This document shows positions 32,279 through 44,835 of a stretch of 64,000 nt of DNA, in pieces. The translations under genes and the position numbers were made by a program. The first letter of the stretch is position 1. Each line of letters begins with the position of its first letter. The notes under the pieces were generated by a model, which saw nothing but the letters and a program-made list of their open reading frames with translations, searched no databases and was not told where the DNA came from. This DNA comes from Pristionchus mayeri (Eukaryota; Nematoda; Chromadorea; Rhabditida; Neodiplogasteridae): the NCBI GenBank assembly GCA_036245805.1, contig BTRK01000006.1:15656365-15720364 (forward strand). The letters run 5' to 3'.

Positions 32279-34302
32279 CGTGGGCAGGCAACGGCCCACA
32301 ACTTTTACGAAGTTATTCAGTTCCTCCGGTACTTTGGCTCAAAGTAACCTGGCAAACAGTTATTCTAAAAACTAATGCCTTTGATCCTAATAAAATGCCC
32401 CCATGAGAAAATCTAATGCCCGTGGATGGGGCGAAATTTTCAAAATTTTAAAAGTTGTTCAAATCTTCCAGAATTGTGGCTCAAAGTAGGCTATGGAACG
32501 GTCGTTCTAATAATCTAATGCCTTTGGCCCTAATCAAATGTCCCTATGATTCAATCTAATGCCCTCAAATTTGGGCCGGACCGTGCCCACCACTGTTGTG
32601 TTTCCTACAGCTCTCATTTAAAAAAGATGCACGAAACAATGCTTGGATATTATTGTGTATTTCCTTGTGTTTATTGTGCGTATGGCCGTTGAGTTCTTGT
32701 AGCGATTTATCGTGATCGAATAAAGAAGAGAAAACGTAGAAACTGGAAAGAGGTTAGGGGGAGAACAGGGGAGAACCAGCGATAACGACAAATTCAGAAG
32801 AAGGCCGGGAAGATAGAGTATATTACTTTGCGTCGGCAGAGTAATCGTGGTGGGATATTTGTCATCCAAATATTACGATAGAGTTAGGGAGTACGGGGGA
32901 GCAACTATATAACGGCGGGTCAGACTTATTACTTAATTAGAATATCTGACTTAGTTGCTTATTGTATTATTTACGAGAATATACAACAGATATTCTACCA
33001 GGTTGATATGTCACGTGAGCTCAAAGAGGAGGAAATCAAATACAAGGACGAACCACTGGATGCTTTTGCTGATTTCGAGCACAATGAGCCCATTGCAGAT
33101 GTGAGTGGTATCTGGTTTATTTACTTTCTCATGAAAGGAATGAAATGACGAAGGAAACTGTATCTTGAATTGAGGTATACTGTCCATCCACTGGAACTTC
33201 TAGTGCACTCGGTGAATCTACCATTACTCCTTCCGGATTGGAATCGAATATGAACCGCTCTGAGGTACAAATACGGGTTCGTTATGTAAGATACGAGATT
33301 ATTTTCGTGCTCTCATGTTATTCTAAACGATGAGAGATCAGTAATAACGAATAGAGTTATTTCTTGCAATATTAGCAATCTTTCCATGTCTGTCTTTCAC
33401 ATAAATTTTCCCCTAGAAAGTAATTAATTTCTAATTTTTCCAATTTCTAATTCATTTCATTCCATATCGACCTGAGAAAACACTGAGTTATTTTTTTCCA
33501 ATTATTTTTTTCGTGAAATTTATCATTTGATCAGGCTGCCACAAAGAGGACAACATATCGCTATTGTGCTCTGTGTGAGGAGAAGACATCATCATGGGTC
33601 ATGACTCCTATCGATCCGTCGGAGGCTAAACGATTCTGCGACAATCTTATTGATGTGATCCTTTCATTTTTATTGAAATTAATTCCTTAATATTAAAAGT
33701 TCTTTATTCTGTGCAATTCCAAACGAGGTCTATGGAACGCTGTGCACACCGTTCAAAGCATAAATTTTAATAAAAAACTCAATGAGACAATGCAATTCCA
33801 TTTAGTTGTCCCCAGAACAGCGGGAGAAAATTGAGAATTTTGCTGAGAAGAAATTTCGATTGCCCCTGTGTAGACGGCATATGAAATTTCAGCAAGTGAG
33901 GTTTAAAATAAACATTATTTATTCTAAAAAAATATATAGCAGCCTATTCGCTTGTATGGATACTAATAACCAATATCAGTCACATTAGCTGCTTAAATAT
34001 GTTTTATTGATTTTTTAAATGTTATCGTAAGAATTGACAGTAAGTTCAATCATTACGACATGCACAAACTAGTTCGTGAATTCTTGACACCATTATATTA
34101 TGCTAGTGCTAATCATGAAATCTTACTTGCTGGTCATGCTACTCTCTTTTTTCAGCATAAGGATCGGCCACGAGTGAAAAGTACAACTGCTTGCTCTCAG
34201 TGCGGCATCAAATTCCTAAGCAGAGACACTTTCAAGTGTCACATGCTCATTCACACGGGTTAGTTTATAAGGAGGGTATGCAAAAGCTAAACATACTGTG
34301 GG

Positions 34303-34642
34303 CATACATTTTCATACCCTCGGACTCCGAGGGTACCCACTTTAACATAATTTAGTCTGCCAGATCTATGAGTAGGCTCAAAAGATGCGTTGTGGGGCGC
34401 CGATAACAAATCACCTTATTGGTAGCCACTTATATTCCCATCCTAGTGAACGGGAGCCACTTATATGCAAATACAGTAATTTTTGGCATTTTTCCAACTA
34501 TGGCCTAGAGATTCGGGAGTAGGCTCAATAGATGCGCCGTGATGTGCAGATAACCAATCACTTCTTTGGGAGCCACTTATATTGCCATCCCAGGGAATGG
34601 GAGCCACTTATATTGTTTCCCCGAGGTTAATGAAAATGTATG
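34303..34642. mobile_element. Small MITE with internal GAGCCACTTATAT repeats
   Basis: Inverted ends CATACATTTTCAT and ATGAAAATGTATG bound about 340 bp between finger exons of gene 3. Inside, a (T/G)AGCCACTTATAT word occurs four times, and there is a CCTCGGACTCCGAGG hairpin. Confidence 0.6.
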
Positions 34643-36285
34643 ACTGTGGGTATGGGGATGTATTCACCACCACCACACTTTATATGCTATGAAAAAATGG
34701 CTACTGATTACAAATTAAAATTTGTTATCAGGTGAGAAGCCTTTCTCGTGCCATTACTGTGACTTCTCCTTCCGTTCCAGTAGACGATTGTATGATCACA
34801 TTCGAAAAGTGCACAATATAAAGGTAATAATTATTTTTAGGGAAAACTGTTTAACAATACTATTCAATACTGCATTCGAATTTACATGGTAGTGTGTTTC
34901 ATTTCACCGCAATTAAATTAAATTTGTGTCATTGTTTGTATTATTGTGCATTGGGGATGACACTTCGAGGCGAGATAGCAAATTTTCATACACCTCTCCG
35001 TCCGATCGGAAGAGATGGGGACGTTAGGAAGCCAAGAACAGGCTTCGTATTGCCATCTTTACTGTTCACTATTCACCTCGCTGAATAAGATCGTCTTCCG
35101 TACTACTTTTCAGCCATACTCATGCATCAAATGTGACGAGAAGTTCGACAAGCACGTCTTCTTGAAGGAGCACATGACCACCCACGTCGAAGTTACTGAT
35201 GATCAGGTGTGATCAGGCATTAACAGTATTACTCTAATTATAATTCCCAATTATGATATAATTTACTTGGCACACTTGATATTTATTTCATCATAAATTG
35301 CTACAATTACAATTTTTAGATCGAAACTGAAGCAATATCGAATGGGGTAGATGAAGAACCAGTGGAAATGAAGGGAGATCCTATCGATGAGTTTGCTGAT
35401 GTTAAACGTGAAGATCCTTTTGACGATGTGAGTTTTGTAATACAGATTATAATTATACATCGATATTTATTATATCTCCCGTTCAGTTATGGTTACTGCA
35501 CTATATAATGCTTTTAAAAATATTTCCTACGTATTCTGTTAGGTTGATATGTCTCGTGAATTCAAAGAAAGACAAATTGAATTCAAGGACGAACCAATGC
35601 ATGCTTTTGCTGACATCGAGCACGATGAGCTTATTGCCGACGTGAGTGGGGCAGTTCGAGTTGGTAATAAGGCGGAAAAGCGAACCGTGGGATAAGGAGA
35701 ACTCTCCGGAAAAGTACCATTCTCATGTATTTTGAAAAAAGATTCAAATACAATTCCGTGAAAATAATGGAGAGGGGTAATTTTTATGGTTATCATTCGG
35801 TGATTCCTACGTTTCTCATGCAGAGTACCTAAGAATAAAATCCCCATGATATTTTATCTTGTAATTTAGGTGTTCTGTCCATCCACTGGTACTTCACATT
35901 CTCTCGACGAATCTACAATTGCACCTTCTTCTGAAATGGAAACGAATATGAACGGCGCTGGGGTACAAATTATGGATCGCTTGGCCAGGAAGGGTTTTTA
36001 AGAAAGAGTTTATATTAGTGAAATCAAATTGTCCGAACAAGTGATGTATGCCAGTGTGAGAGCCATGCAAAGTGGTTCCGTGTTTTATCTCCGTATGTCG
36101 ACCCCGCCCCTTTCCGCGTATGCGCGTGTTTATTTTTTCCCGCTTCCGGCCCAACTATGGGTGCTGGTTTCTGCATAGGGAAGCGTTTATCAAGCGTCGG
36201 AGTGTTTATTAAGGGTCCCTGATAAAAGTATGAAAAACAAAGCAAAAGCAACAGAGACATGCCGTTACAGTAGTCAACCTTCCTT

Positions 36286-36533
36286 ATTTAAAGTTACCGG
36301 ACGAGAACGAAACCCAGATCTGACCCTGATCTGGTCGCGTGTATGAGAGAGTATGCAAAAGTGAGAGAGCGCGAGATCACGCTGAACATTTCCGGCTTTC
36401 CATTGAGGCTATTATTGATTTTTAGCATCTTTGGATATTCATTCTCAACTAATTCAGCCATCGGCTATTCGATGGAGGACAAAAAATAGGGGGTCAATTT
36501 CGCCCTCGTCCGGTAACTTTAAATTGGGGTGTA
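36286..36533. mobile_element. MITE, TTTAAAGTTACC family, copy 3 (inverted relative to copy 2)
   Basis: Bounded by TTTAAAGTTACCGGACGAG and CTCGTCCGGTAACTTTAAA. The interior matches the reverse complement of 22996-23222 (for example the ATTGATTTTTAGCAT segment). It lies upstream of the decayed pair C exon of gene 3. Confidence 0.85.
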
Positions 36534-39067
36534 ATCTAGGTGCGCCATCTCCTTCTACAGTTTCCGCGCTCGAGTATTTGCTTGTTCCGCGTGGCGTGTG
36601 ACAATTTTTTTATTTCTATGATAGTTCTTCTTGACAGTATTCATATCGTCAGGCACCCGCGAAGAAATGTAATCGTTCCTGTACTCTGTGTGAAGAGAAG
36701 ACATCGTCATGGATCCTGACTTCTATCGGCCTGGAAAAAGCTCAGCATTTCTGCGACTTATTCTAAATTTGATCCTTTCATCTTGTATTTAAACTGTTTT
36801 TTTTCAAATACGAAAACTTTCATATTTCTAATTTGTTTGGAGAAAGGTCTATGTAACGCTGTTACAACGTTAGAAAGATTAACTTTTGACTAATAAGTTA
36901 ATAGGCCAATTCAATATAATTCAGCTGACTCCGGAACAGCGGGAGAAAATTGAGAATCTCGCTGAAAAATTTCGATTACCCTTGTGTAGACAACATCTCA
37001 AAGAACAGCAGGTAAGGCTTACATTATTTTTTGCAAACATTAAAGATATCGGGGTAATATCGGGCTCATATTGTTTAATGAGGATGAGTTTCGATTTTAT
37101 CATGGAAGAAAGTTATAAATACGTTTAAATAATGCGATGGTAGAGTATAATTTTGAGTAGTGTTATAACATACATACGAAGTGCATCAGTGTGAGCTCAT
37201 CAAGCTGCCAGATGGTCAAATTTATGTCTATGTCTGAGGTATTACGCCCAATTTCAAACACTTCGAATCGAGTCGGTCCCAGAATTGGGAACAGCACCCA
37301 TAAGAGACTGGGAGCCGGAGTTTCTCCCACAGTAAACGAACTGGAGCCTCCGCGAATGATTCGTGTCCTACCCACGACATCAGTTAGTTCCTATGTTTAT
37401 TGCTCTGCTATCTTCTAAGTTGAAAGATTGAAGTGGTTCGAAAAGGTACTGAATGTTTTTTTGACATTTGAATGCAAGGTAAACGTAGTTCTTATGCTCC
37501 TAATGTTCACTCCACATTTATGCATACATTTATTGCACTATAGAAATGAGGCGTTCAATTGATAATTTTCAGGTTAATGAAATAAGAAAGGTGGCTTTCT
37601 ATGGACCTTGTGATATATGTGGGCAATTGGCCTTCCCTTTCCTCATCTCACCCGAAGATCCGTCTGCGGCTCGATATTTCTTCAGTAATCTTGTTGGGGT
37701 GAGTAATTTCCGCTATGTAAGCATCATTTCACTCGAAATACTCAATATAACTAAGACCAACTTTATTAAAGCATGTTGCCATATTCGGGCCACTGCATAA
37801 TATAATTTTTAGCTGACGCCAAAGCAGATGGAACTCGCCGCCATTTGGGTGTTTACTCGAAATCGCCGCGCAATTATTTGTCGAAGACACTACAGAGAAG
37901 AAACGGTAGGTCAGGCTCAAGTATAGAAAATAGTCATTGCAATTTTCCATTGCGTTCTACTGAAAGAATCAGGAAAAGTTTTTATTAATGTCGAATGGTT
38001 TTCAATTTCGCTATAAGTTTGCCTGTCAAATATACTAGCACGCTTAGGAAGTCAATTATTTAAAGTCTTTTCAGACCCATTGTTTCTCCGTAGCTGGACT
38101 GGGAGGGAAAGGAATTGGGCCTCGGCGTGTGAGAGTCTACCCATGCAAGATGGCTGTGAGTTAATAGGAAAAAGTTCTTTCAATTTAGAACTTTTTTTTA
38201 TTTTAGTGATATTTTTCATACTTTTCGCACACCTTTTTTTCTTATTTTTATTATAACTCTCGTTAATAGTTAGCGGATGATTTCTCCGATATTTTGAGTA
38301 GCACTAATATTCATACAAAATGTAAAAATGGATAGCTCAGAAGAGAAAAGACGGATAAGATATGTTCGGGTTTAGGCGCCTCCTATAGATCATCGGGACT
38401 ATCTGGGCTGGGAGGCTTTCGAAGATGAATCGAGATCGGAAAACTCTAATATGCATGGAAAGATGTATCAGGTTAAGGTTGTGCCACTTCGCTTCCAATA
38501 TCTAAACGTCTTAGACGATACAACGTTTTATTAAATATGCTTTCTCAGACTGTAAAATTTTCTGATTAGCTCTGATGAAGTTCATGCAAATGTGGAAAAT
38601 ATTGTGAAGTTTAGTTAAGAAAAGATCAAATTTATAATATTTTCCTATTTAGATGCTTCCTATCGATCATCGAAACTATCTGAGTTGGGAATCTTTCGAA
38701 GATGAAGACGAATCGAGAGAAGAAGGCATAAATATGAATGGAAAGGAGACGGAGGTTAGTGTGAGTCTAATGCACGCCCTGAGATGCACCCATTTTCGAA
38801 ACTGAGAATCTTTATATGATTGCTTTATAATATCATCCTTTGTTTCATGTTTATTCAGTGTGAAGAATTACACATAACTATAATAACAAGTGAAATGGGT
38901 CATGACGTTTGCCCACGGGTCGAAGTAATTGGGCGAAGTAATCGAAGTAATCTGTTGATATTGATATTTATTAATTTCAAATTCGTTCCCAGGGTAGCAG
39001 TGCATTAAAGAAGAGACACCCCGATGAATCGAGAGATGAAAAGACTCCCTCGATGACGTCCATCTGA

Positions 39068-39407
39068 ATGAGGGGAGAATCGAAGAAGAAGAATCGATTG
39101 ATGAACCCGGTCCTTCCAGAAGTTGGACGTAGATTATCGTTTTCTTGGCTTTCTAAATGTTCAGTGCGTGCTTTTACGCTTCGAAATTCTTGTTGGTTAT
39201 GATGTTCTGGCTGCTAAATAAATGTTTGACATTACAATATATTTTGTTATCCTTCAAGTCGTTGCAAGATCGACATTTGATTATCTTTTCTTTGGGATGC
39301 CCGTACTATCGCCAGAAATGATCTTCCGAATTTTATCCGGAGAAGCTGGATTTAGGCGGTCAAAAAGAGCAAGATATAACGTGCAATGACAAGAGTGACA
39401 AGATGCA
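39068..39407 (+). promoter_or_regulatory. Spacer between gene 3 and gene 4
   Basis: Includes the former C-terminal codons of gene 3 (up to about 39132, now out of frame), AATAAA near 39219 and the conserved GTCGTTGCAAGATCGACATT block at 39260. It is nearly identical to 25295-25588. Confidence 0.55.
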
Positions 39408-40855
39408 ATGGAAGAGCAACGAGTAGAGATCAAGGACGAAGCATTCGATGATTTCGCCGACATCAAACGAGAAGATCCTAGTGTTCGTTTTTACTCAAAT
39501 CACGATTTAGATATTCCAAAAACTTAATTATTAGAATAAATATTACCTAAGTAAAATGTTTTTAAAAATCCTTTAGGTTGATGAGTTCTCGAATGCGATC
39601 AAAGAGGAAGCAATGGAAATGAAATTCGAACCTATCGATGAATTCACTGACATCAAACGAGAAGAACCTATTACCGATGTGAGTAAACAATATTTTTTCA
39701 CTATCTATGTGGATATTGTGAGGTACTTTGTCACGATATTTAGGCATGCTGTCCATCCACCGGAGTTTCACCCACACTCGATCAACCGTCTAGTGTAGAT
39801 TCGGAGGGAATAGAAGCAAATGATGAGGTGCAAATTACCAATTCTTCTGTAATCGGCCCATTTCCGACTTTTGAAATTTGTTATAATTACTCTGGAATAA
39901 TATTAGGCATACAGGGTTTCTCCCTATTCCTTTCAGGAAGTCAGGGGAGAAGTTGACACCGATAATTAGGAAGATTTGGCCTCGAAATTAGGAAGATTAT
40001 AATTAGGAGTGCTTGAGGGAATGTGTCATTTATTGAAGTTGTGCCAAACACTCATTTTTGTGAATACATTATTTTTTTGTTAACTGCTTTATTAAATAAA
40101 TATGTGTTAGGGATGTTAAAATGTTATCAAATTGGCGATTTTTTGCCTGTACAAAAATCATAGGCTGTTCAGGCTTTTGTGACGAAGAAGCTGAAAAGAA
40201 CCCGCCGCTGCGCGCTATGTGGAGAGAGGACATCATCATGGAATTTTGCGCCTAAGGATCCTTCAAGAATTCAAACATTTTACGACAATCTAATCGATGT
40301 AATTCCTTTCGTAGTTTGTTAAGCGTGTTAAGAAAGTTGTTCGTTGCGCTTTCTCAAATATAATAGTATTATTCATTTTCGTTGTCATATAATTGAAAAG
40401 GGACAATTGAATTGCATTTAGCTTACTCCAGAAGAGCTTGAGATAGCTGAGGGTCTAGCCAATGTCAAGCAACGCGCGGCCCTATGTAAACGGCACATCA
40501 AAGAGAAGCAGGTATTTGTATTTGTTCTATTTTCTTCAGTCAAATGCCTTTCGTTATCTATCTTCTTATATATACATGATAAATCATGTAATCATAGGTG
40601 CATTATCATCTCATCCTTTTTCATGTGTACTTTCTATCCACCGGAACTTCACCCACACTCGATCAGTCTTCTAGTGCCGCTTCTGAGGGAATGGAATCAA
40701 ATTCGAACTTTTTAAAGGGTCTGCGAGTGAAATCCACAACAACTTGTTCCATGTGCGGCGCCAAATTAAGCTGCAGCGAGCAATTCAAATATCACATGCG
40801 TATTCACAAGGGTTAGTTAAAAAATAATGATTATATGATAATAATAAATATTAGG

Positions 40856-40966
40856 TCAATCAAGACCTGGGGAGGTAGCGAGCTCGTTAGCCTCCCCCCC
40901 TCCTCGGATTGAGATATGAGGGGAGGGGGAGGCGCAACGAGCTCGCTACCTCTCCTAGTATTGCCA
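40856..40966. mobile_element. 110-bp inverted-repeat element
   Basis: GGGGAGGTAGCGAGCTCGTT is mirrored by AACGAGCTCGCTACCTCTCC; the loop is C/G-rich. It lies in a gene 4 intron just before a finger exon, and no coding is apparent. Confidence 0.6.
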
Positions 40967-42743
40967 ACCCAAATACATATTCTTTTCAGGCGAGAAGCCC
41001 TTCTCGTGTTCTTACTGTGGCTTCTTCTTCCGTTCAAGAAACCAGCTGCACGAACACATTCGAAAAGTGCATAATATGAAGGTAAAACAGAAACTTTTAA
41101 ACAATACTTTTCGATACTGCATTAGAATTTGCCTGGTAGTGGTGTTTCGTTTTACCATAATCAATTAAGTTGTGCCATTTTTTCGTCTCACTATGTAGTA
41201 GATAGGCTAGATAGCAGGTTTTCTTACGCTTCTTTCTCCTCCTCTAAGGATAGGATGCTTCGATTACTTGGAGGTCTTTCATATTGCCATGCCTACTCTA
41301 CAATACAATTCTTGAGCTGAACAAGATCGTCGTCAGCAGTTAATGACTAGATTTCAGCCATTTTCATGTGTCACATGTGACGAGAAGTTCGATAAACACG
41401 TCTTGTTGAAAGAGCATATGACCACCCACTTCGAATGTACCGAGGATCAGGTAAGAATATAGTCTTTTTGAAATTAGTCCAAAATTACCCCGAAATTATT
41501 TTTTCCTCCTTCTGCTTTTATTCTTCGTAAAGACGTAGTATGGACAAGGGTGTGAATCTTCGGTCTCCCTTGTCCTTCCTACGGCCGTACAAAGAACACA
41601 AGCAGTACTACTCACGCATGACAAGGATCACTGAGTATCCCATTTTTTCCTCAATACCCCCTTAGCATTTTACTTTTAAATTTGTTTCTTCATTAAAAAT
41701 ACAATTTAGATCGATACTATTCAAATGTTGAATGGCATCAATGAAGAAATCTTGGAAATGAAAGAAGATTATATCGATGAACTTGCTGATTTTAAAGAGG
41801 AAGATGCTGTTGATGAAGTGATTGCTTTTATCCAAATATTGTAATGTTCAAGTTCTCGGCCGAATTTTTTTACAGAATTTATTTTTTCCATCGAAATAGA
41901 AACTTTAAGTTTGTGTCACAGTTTACAATGTCGTTATTGTTTCACAAAATTGTTTTCCAGATTGATATGATAAGTGAGCTCAAAGAACAGCAAATTGAAT
42001 TCTAGGAAGAACCAATGGATGATTTTTCTGATATCCAACACGAAGTACCTATTGATGACGTGAGAAATTTAATTCGATGTATCAAACATTAAAAATGAGT
42101 TGCATATTGTAATTTAGCTATTCTCTCCATCTACCGAAACTGCTCCTCCATTCGATGGTTATACCATAGCATCATCCCATGGAGTAGAAACGAATATCAA
42201 AAGTGCTGAGGTAAAAATAGGAAAGTCTTGGCAACGATCAATCTATGCTCATAATTCTGCGAGCCCTTTCGCCATTCTGAGCGGACAGAACGCGAATAAT
42301 TTTTTTTTTCTTCTCAGCTCCCTCCCCTGGAACAAATATGCTTAGAATGGTTCTGTTTATATGCGAGGTCGGGCAATGATTGTGATTTATTTACTTGATG
42401 GTTTAATTCTCAGGATTAATACCATTATTAGTAAATACTAGGTTCATTTGAAAGATACTAATAATTAATATCTCAAAGAACTGATGAATTGACAGAATAT
42501 TTAGCAAAAAGGATTTTGATTTATTCTATTCGGATGCAAACTATTTTAGAGGAGCTGAATTTTCCGTTTTGTTAAAAATGATCTGACACTCTTTTCTGAA
42601 ATTGTCGATGTTCAGTAATTCAAAATTGAATATAGGTTTCGGAAATTATTATTAATTATACCTACCATCCTTTTCAAAAAAATTTTGATTTTGTATTGTT
42701 TGCTCCTTTCCTAGAAACTAATGAAACAAGGGTATTTCTTTAA

Positions 42744-44835
42744 AACGAGTTCTCTGTAAGACTCGGAGAGGGGTGGCACAAGGCTTCAAAATGATCGTGT
42801 CGACTTGCAACTTTGAGGGTGTTATCCCTATGGGTAGGGTATGCTCCCATATTATTTTTGTGTCCCTACCTCAACATTTTGACCTACCAATTTGAAAAAT
42901 GAAACTCAATATTCAAGGGCATGTTATATACCGTTCGAAAGGGCATGAAAAGTTATGCCTAAATCTATGTTTTCGTAAGAATTTGTGCATGTTCTCACGA
43001 GATAATGCATGAAACGTGACTTTTCGAGCAGTTTTCGGGATTGAAGACAGAGATGGGATCATTTCTGCAAAAAGTTTTCATGAACAGCTGATGCAGAATT
43101 TAATTCTCTATCGACGTATTTATTTCGTTATATGCATATCGGTTCCGAAATATGCCCTAAGGCGGCTTTTCAAACACGCATTCTTCGACGAAGGTTCAAT
43201 TCCTGCCCGTTGCAGATGTTTTGCCAATTTTTTTCCTATCCCAATTTCAAAGTTTTCAGATGAAATATTTACTTTATATGACTAATTGCTACTTCTAAAC
43301 CCAATACTGATAAGAAAACACGCTCCCAAGTGTATCGCTTCACGGAAATTATTTTTTTAAATGCAAACAATCATTCAGTTCAATCATTCTTATTACCAAA
43401 TAAATGCATCATCATATTCATTCAGAATAATGACAACACAAGAGAGTGATCACGTGAATGTGTGGGCAATCGACTACGGACTAAGACCAGATCGATCTTG
43501 CTGTGACCACCATGACTTCCTCGACAAAGTATAGCCTCCCCATCTTCAAGCAAGGGGAGGCGCTTGTCGCGAGGTAGAGATCGCCTGCACATCTTTTCCT
43601 TGATCTGAAGTGTCTAGAATGCCTATCTCGTAGTAGTAGAAATAATGCGATTGTATTCGTAGTTCACGATACTCACGTTTCCGGGGAAAACCGACTCCCA
43701 AGAGTGGCCACTCTTCTTGGAGATGACTAGGCCTTCCAGAGGCTTGAAGGTCACATACTGAAGTAATAACTATGTGCTACGAGTTGAAATATGCAATAAT
43801 ATGGAGTCCGGGAGACGGTTCAAAGAAATATTCTCACCTCAGATTTAGCCGAGAACAGATTCAGCTTGTCTCTAAGGGCGCAGGACAGTTCGTATCTGCG
43901 GACAACCGCTGCCACTCCATGCGATAGCATTTTCTCCAACGGAGTGACTCGGCCTGGCCGTGACATCAGAGGCTTGGAATTGTCCATTTGCTCTCCATCC
44001 GTCTCCCGGACTCCATATTATTGCATATTTCAACTCGTAGCACGCTATACTTTGTCGAGGAAGTCATGGTGGTCAGAGCAAGATCGATCTGGTCTTAGTC
44101 CGTAGTCGATTGCCCACACATTCACGTGATCACTCTCTTGTGTTGTCATTATTCTGAATGTATATGATGCTGCATTTATTTGGTAATAAGAATGATTGAA
44201 CTGAATGATTGTTTGCATTTAAAAAATTAATTTCCGTGAAGCGATACACTTGGGAGCGTGTTTTCTTATCAGTATTGGGTTTAGAAGTAGCAATTAGTCA
44301 TATAAAGTAAATATTTCATCTGAAAACTTTGAAATTAGGATAGGAAAAAAATTGGCAAAACATCTGCAACGGGCAGGAATTGAACCTTCGTCGAAGAATG
44401 CGTGTTTGAAAAGCCGCCTTAGGGCATATTTCGGAACCGATATGCATATAACGAAATAAATACGTCGATAGAGAATTAAATTCTGCATCAGCTGTTCATG
44501 AAAACTTTTTGCAGAAATGATCCCATCTCTGTCTTCAATCCCGAAAACTGCTCGAAAAGTCACGTTTCATGCATTATCTCGTGAGAACATGCACAAATTC
44601 TTACGAAAACATAGATTTAGGCATAACTTTTCATGCCCTTTCGAACGGTATATAACATGCCCTTGAATATTGAGTTTCATTTTTCAAATTGGTAGGTCAA
44701 AATGTTGAGGTAGGGACACAAAAATAATATGGGAGCATACCCTACCCATAGGGATAACACCCTCAAAGTTGCAAGTCGAAACGATCATTTTGAAGCCTTG
44801 TGCCACCCCTCTCCGAGTCTTACAGAGAACTCGTT
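42744..44835. mobile_element. 2.1-kb fold-back element, TTAA family
   Basis: Ends AACGAGTTCTCTGTAAGA and TCTTACAGAGAACTCGTT are flanked by TTAA (42740-42743, 44836-44839). The arms are more than 800 bp, with a spacer that is itself partly palindromic. The palindrome continues about 35 bp beyond the TTAA on both sides (42706-44873). It shares its TIR and an inner ATTCGAAAGRG segment with 46960-50206 and 53395-54906. It sits in an intron of gene 4 before pair 2. Confidence 0.85.

Larger units (their letters stand above)
29458..32595. mobile_element. hAT-like MITE carrying a nested LTR element
   Basis: The 8-bp TTGTGTTT lies on both sides (29450-29457, 32596-32603). The ends correspond as inverted repeats: CATACGTGGGCA on the left, TGCCCACCACTG on the right, followed inward by CGGCCCA / TGGGCCG. 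The host element itself is only about 320 bp; the rest is the LTR element that landed near its left end. Its interior contains two diverged copies of a segment with GGCTCAAAGTA and CTAATGCCTTTG. Gene 2 has the uninterrupted GTTGTGTTTCCTACAG site. Confidence 0.85.
25589..39067 (+). pseudogene. Gene 3: enlarged multi-THAP-like / double C2H2 gene with lesions
   Basis: Exons: 25589-25663; 27617-27718 (in-frame TAA 27704-27706 where gene 4 has GAA); 27792-27884; THAP-like pair A 27950-28087 plus 28169-28258; fingers 28444-28546, 28613-28704 and 29097-29189; acidic 29307-29396 and 33002-33100; CPSTGTS 33175-33264; pair B 33535-33654 plus 33806-33895; a second finger trio 34156-34258, 34732-34823 and 35114-35206; acidic about 35321-35428 and 35544-35642; CPSTGTS about 35871-35960; pair C about 36650-36770 (stop, GT donor changed to TT) plus 36925-37011; pair D 37573-37698 plus 37813-37905 (CDICG, IICRRH); 38075-38155; 38376-38471; 38653-38754; last exon 38993-39067, truncated by a one-base deletion. 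It has two finger trios where gene 2 has one. Likely a decaying copy, unless exon 2 is skipped. Confidence 0.68.

Noticed and set aside
34995..35010. GATCGGAAGAG string resembling a sequencing adapter.
   Set aside because: Only 11 bases match and the surrounding sequence is ordinary intron; chance is sufficient.
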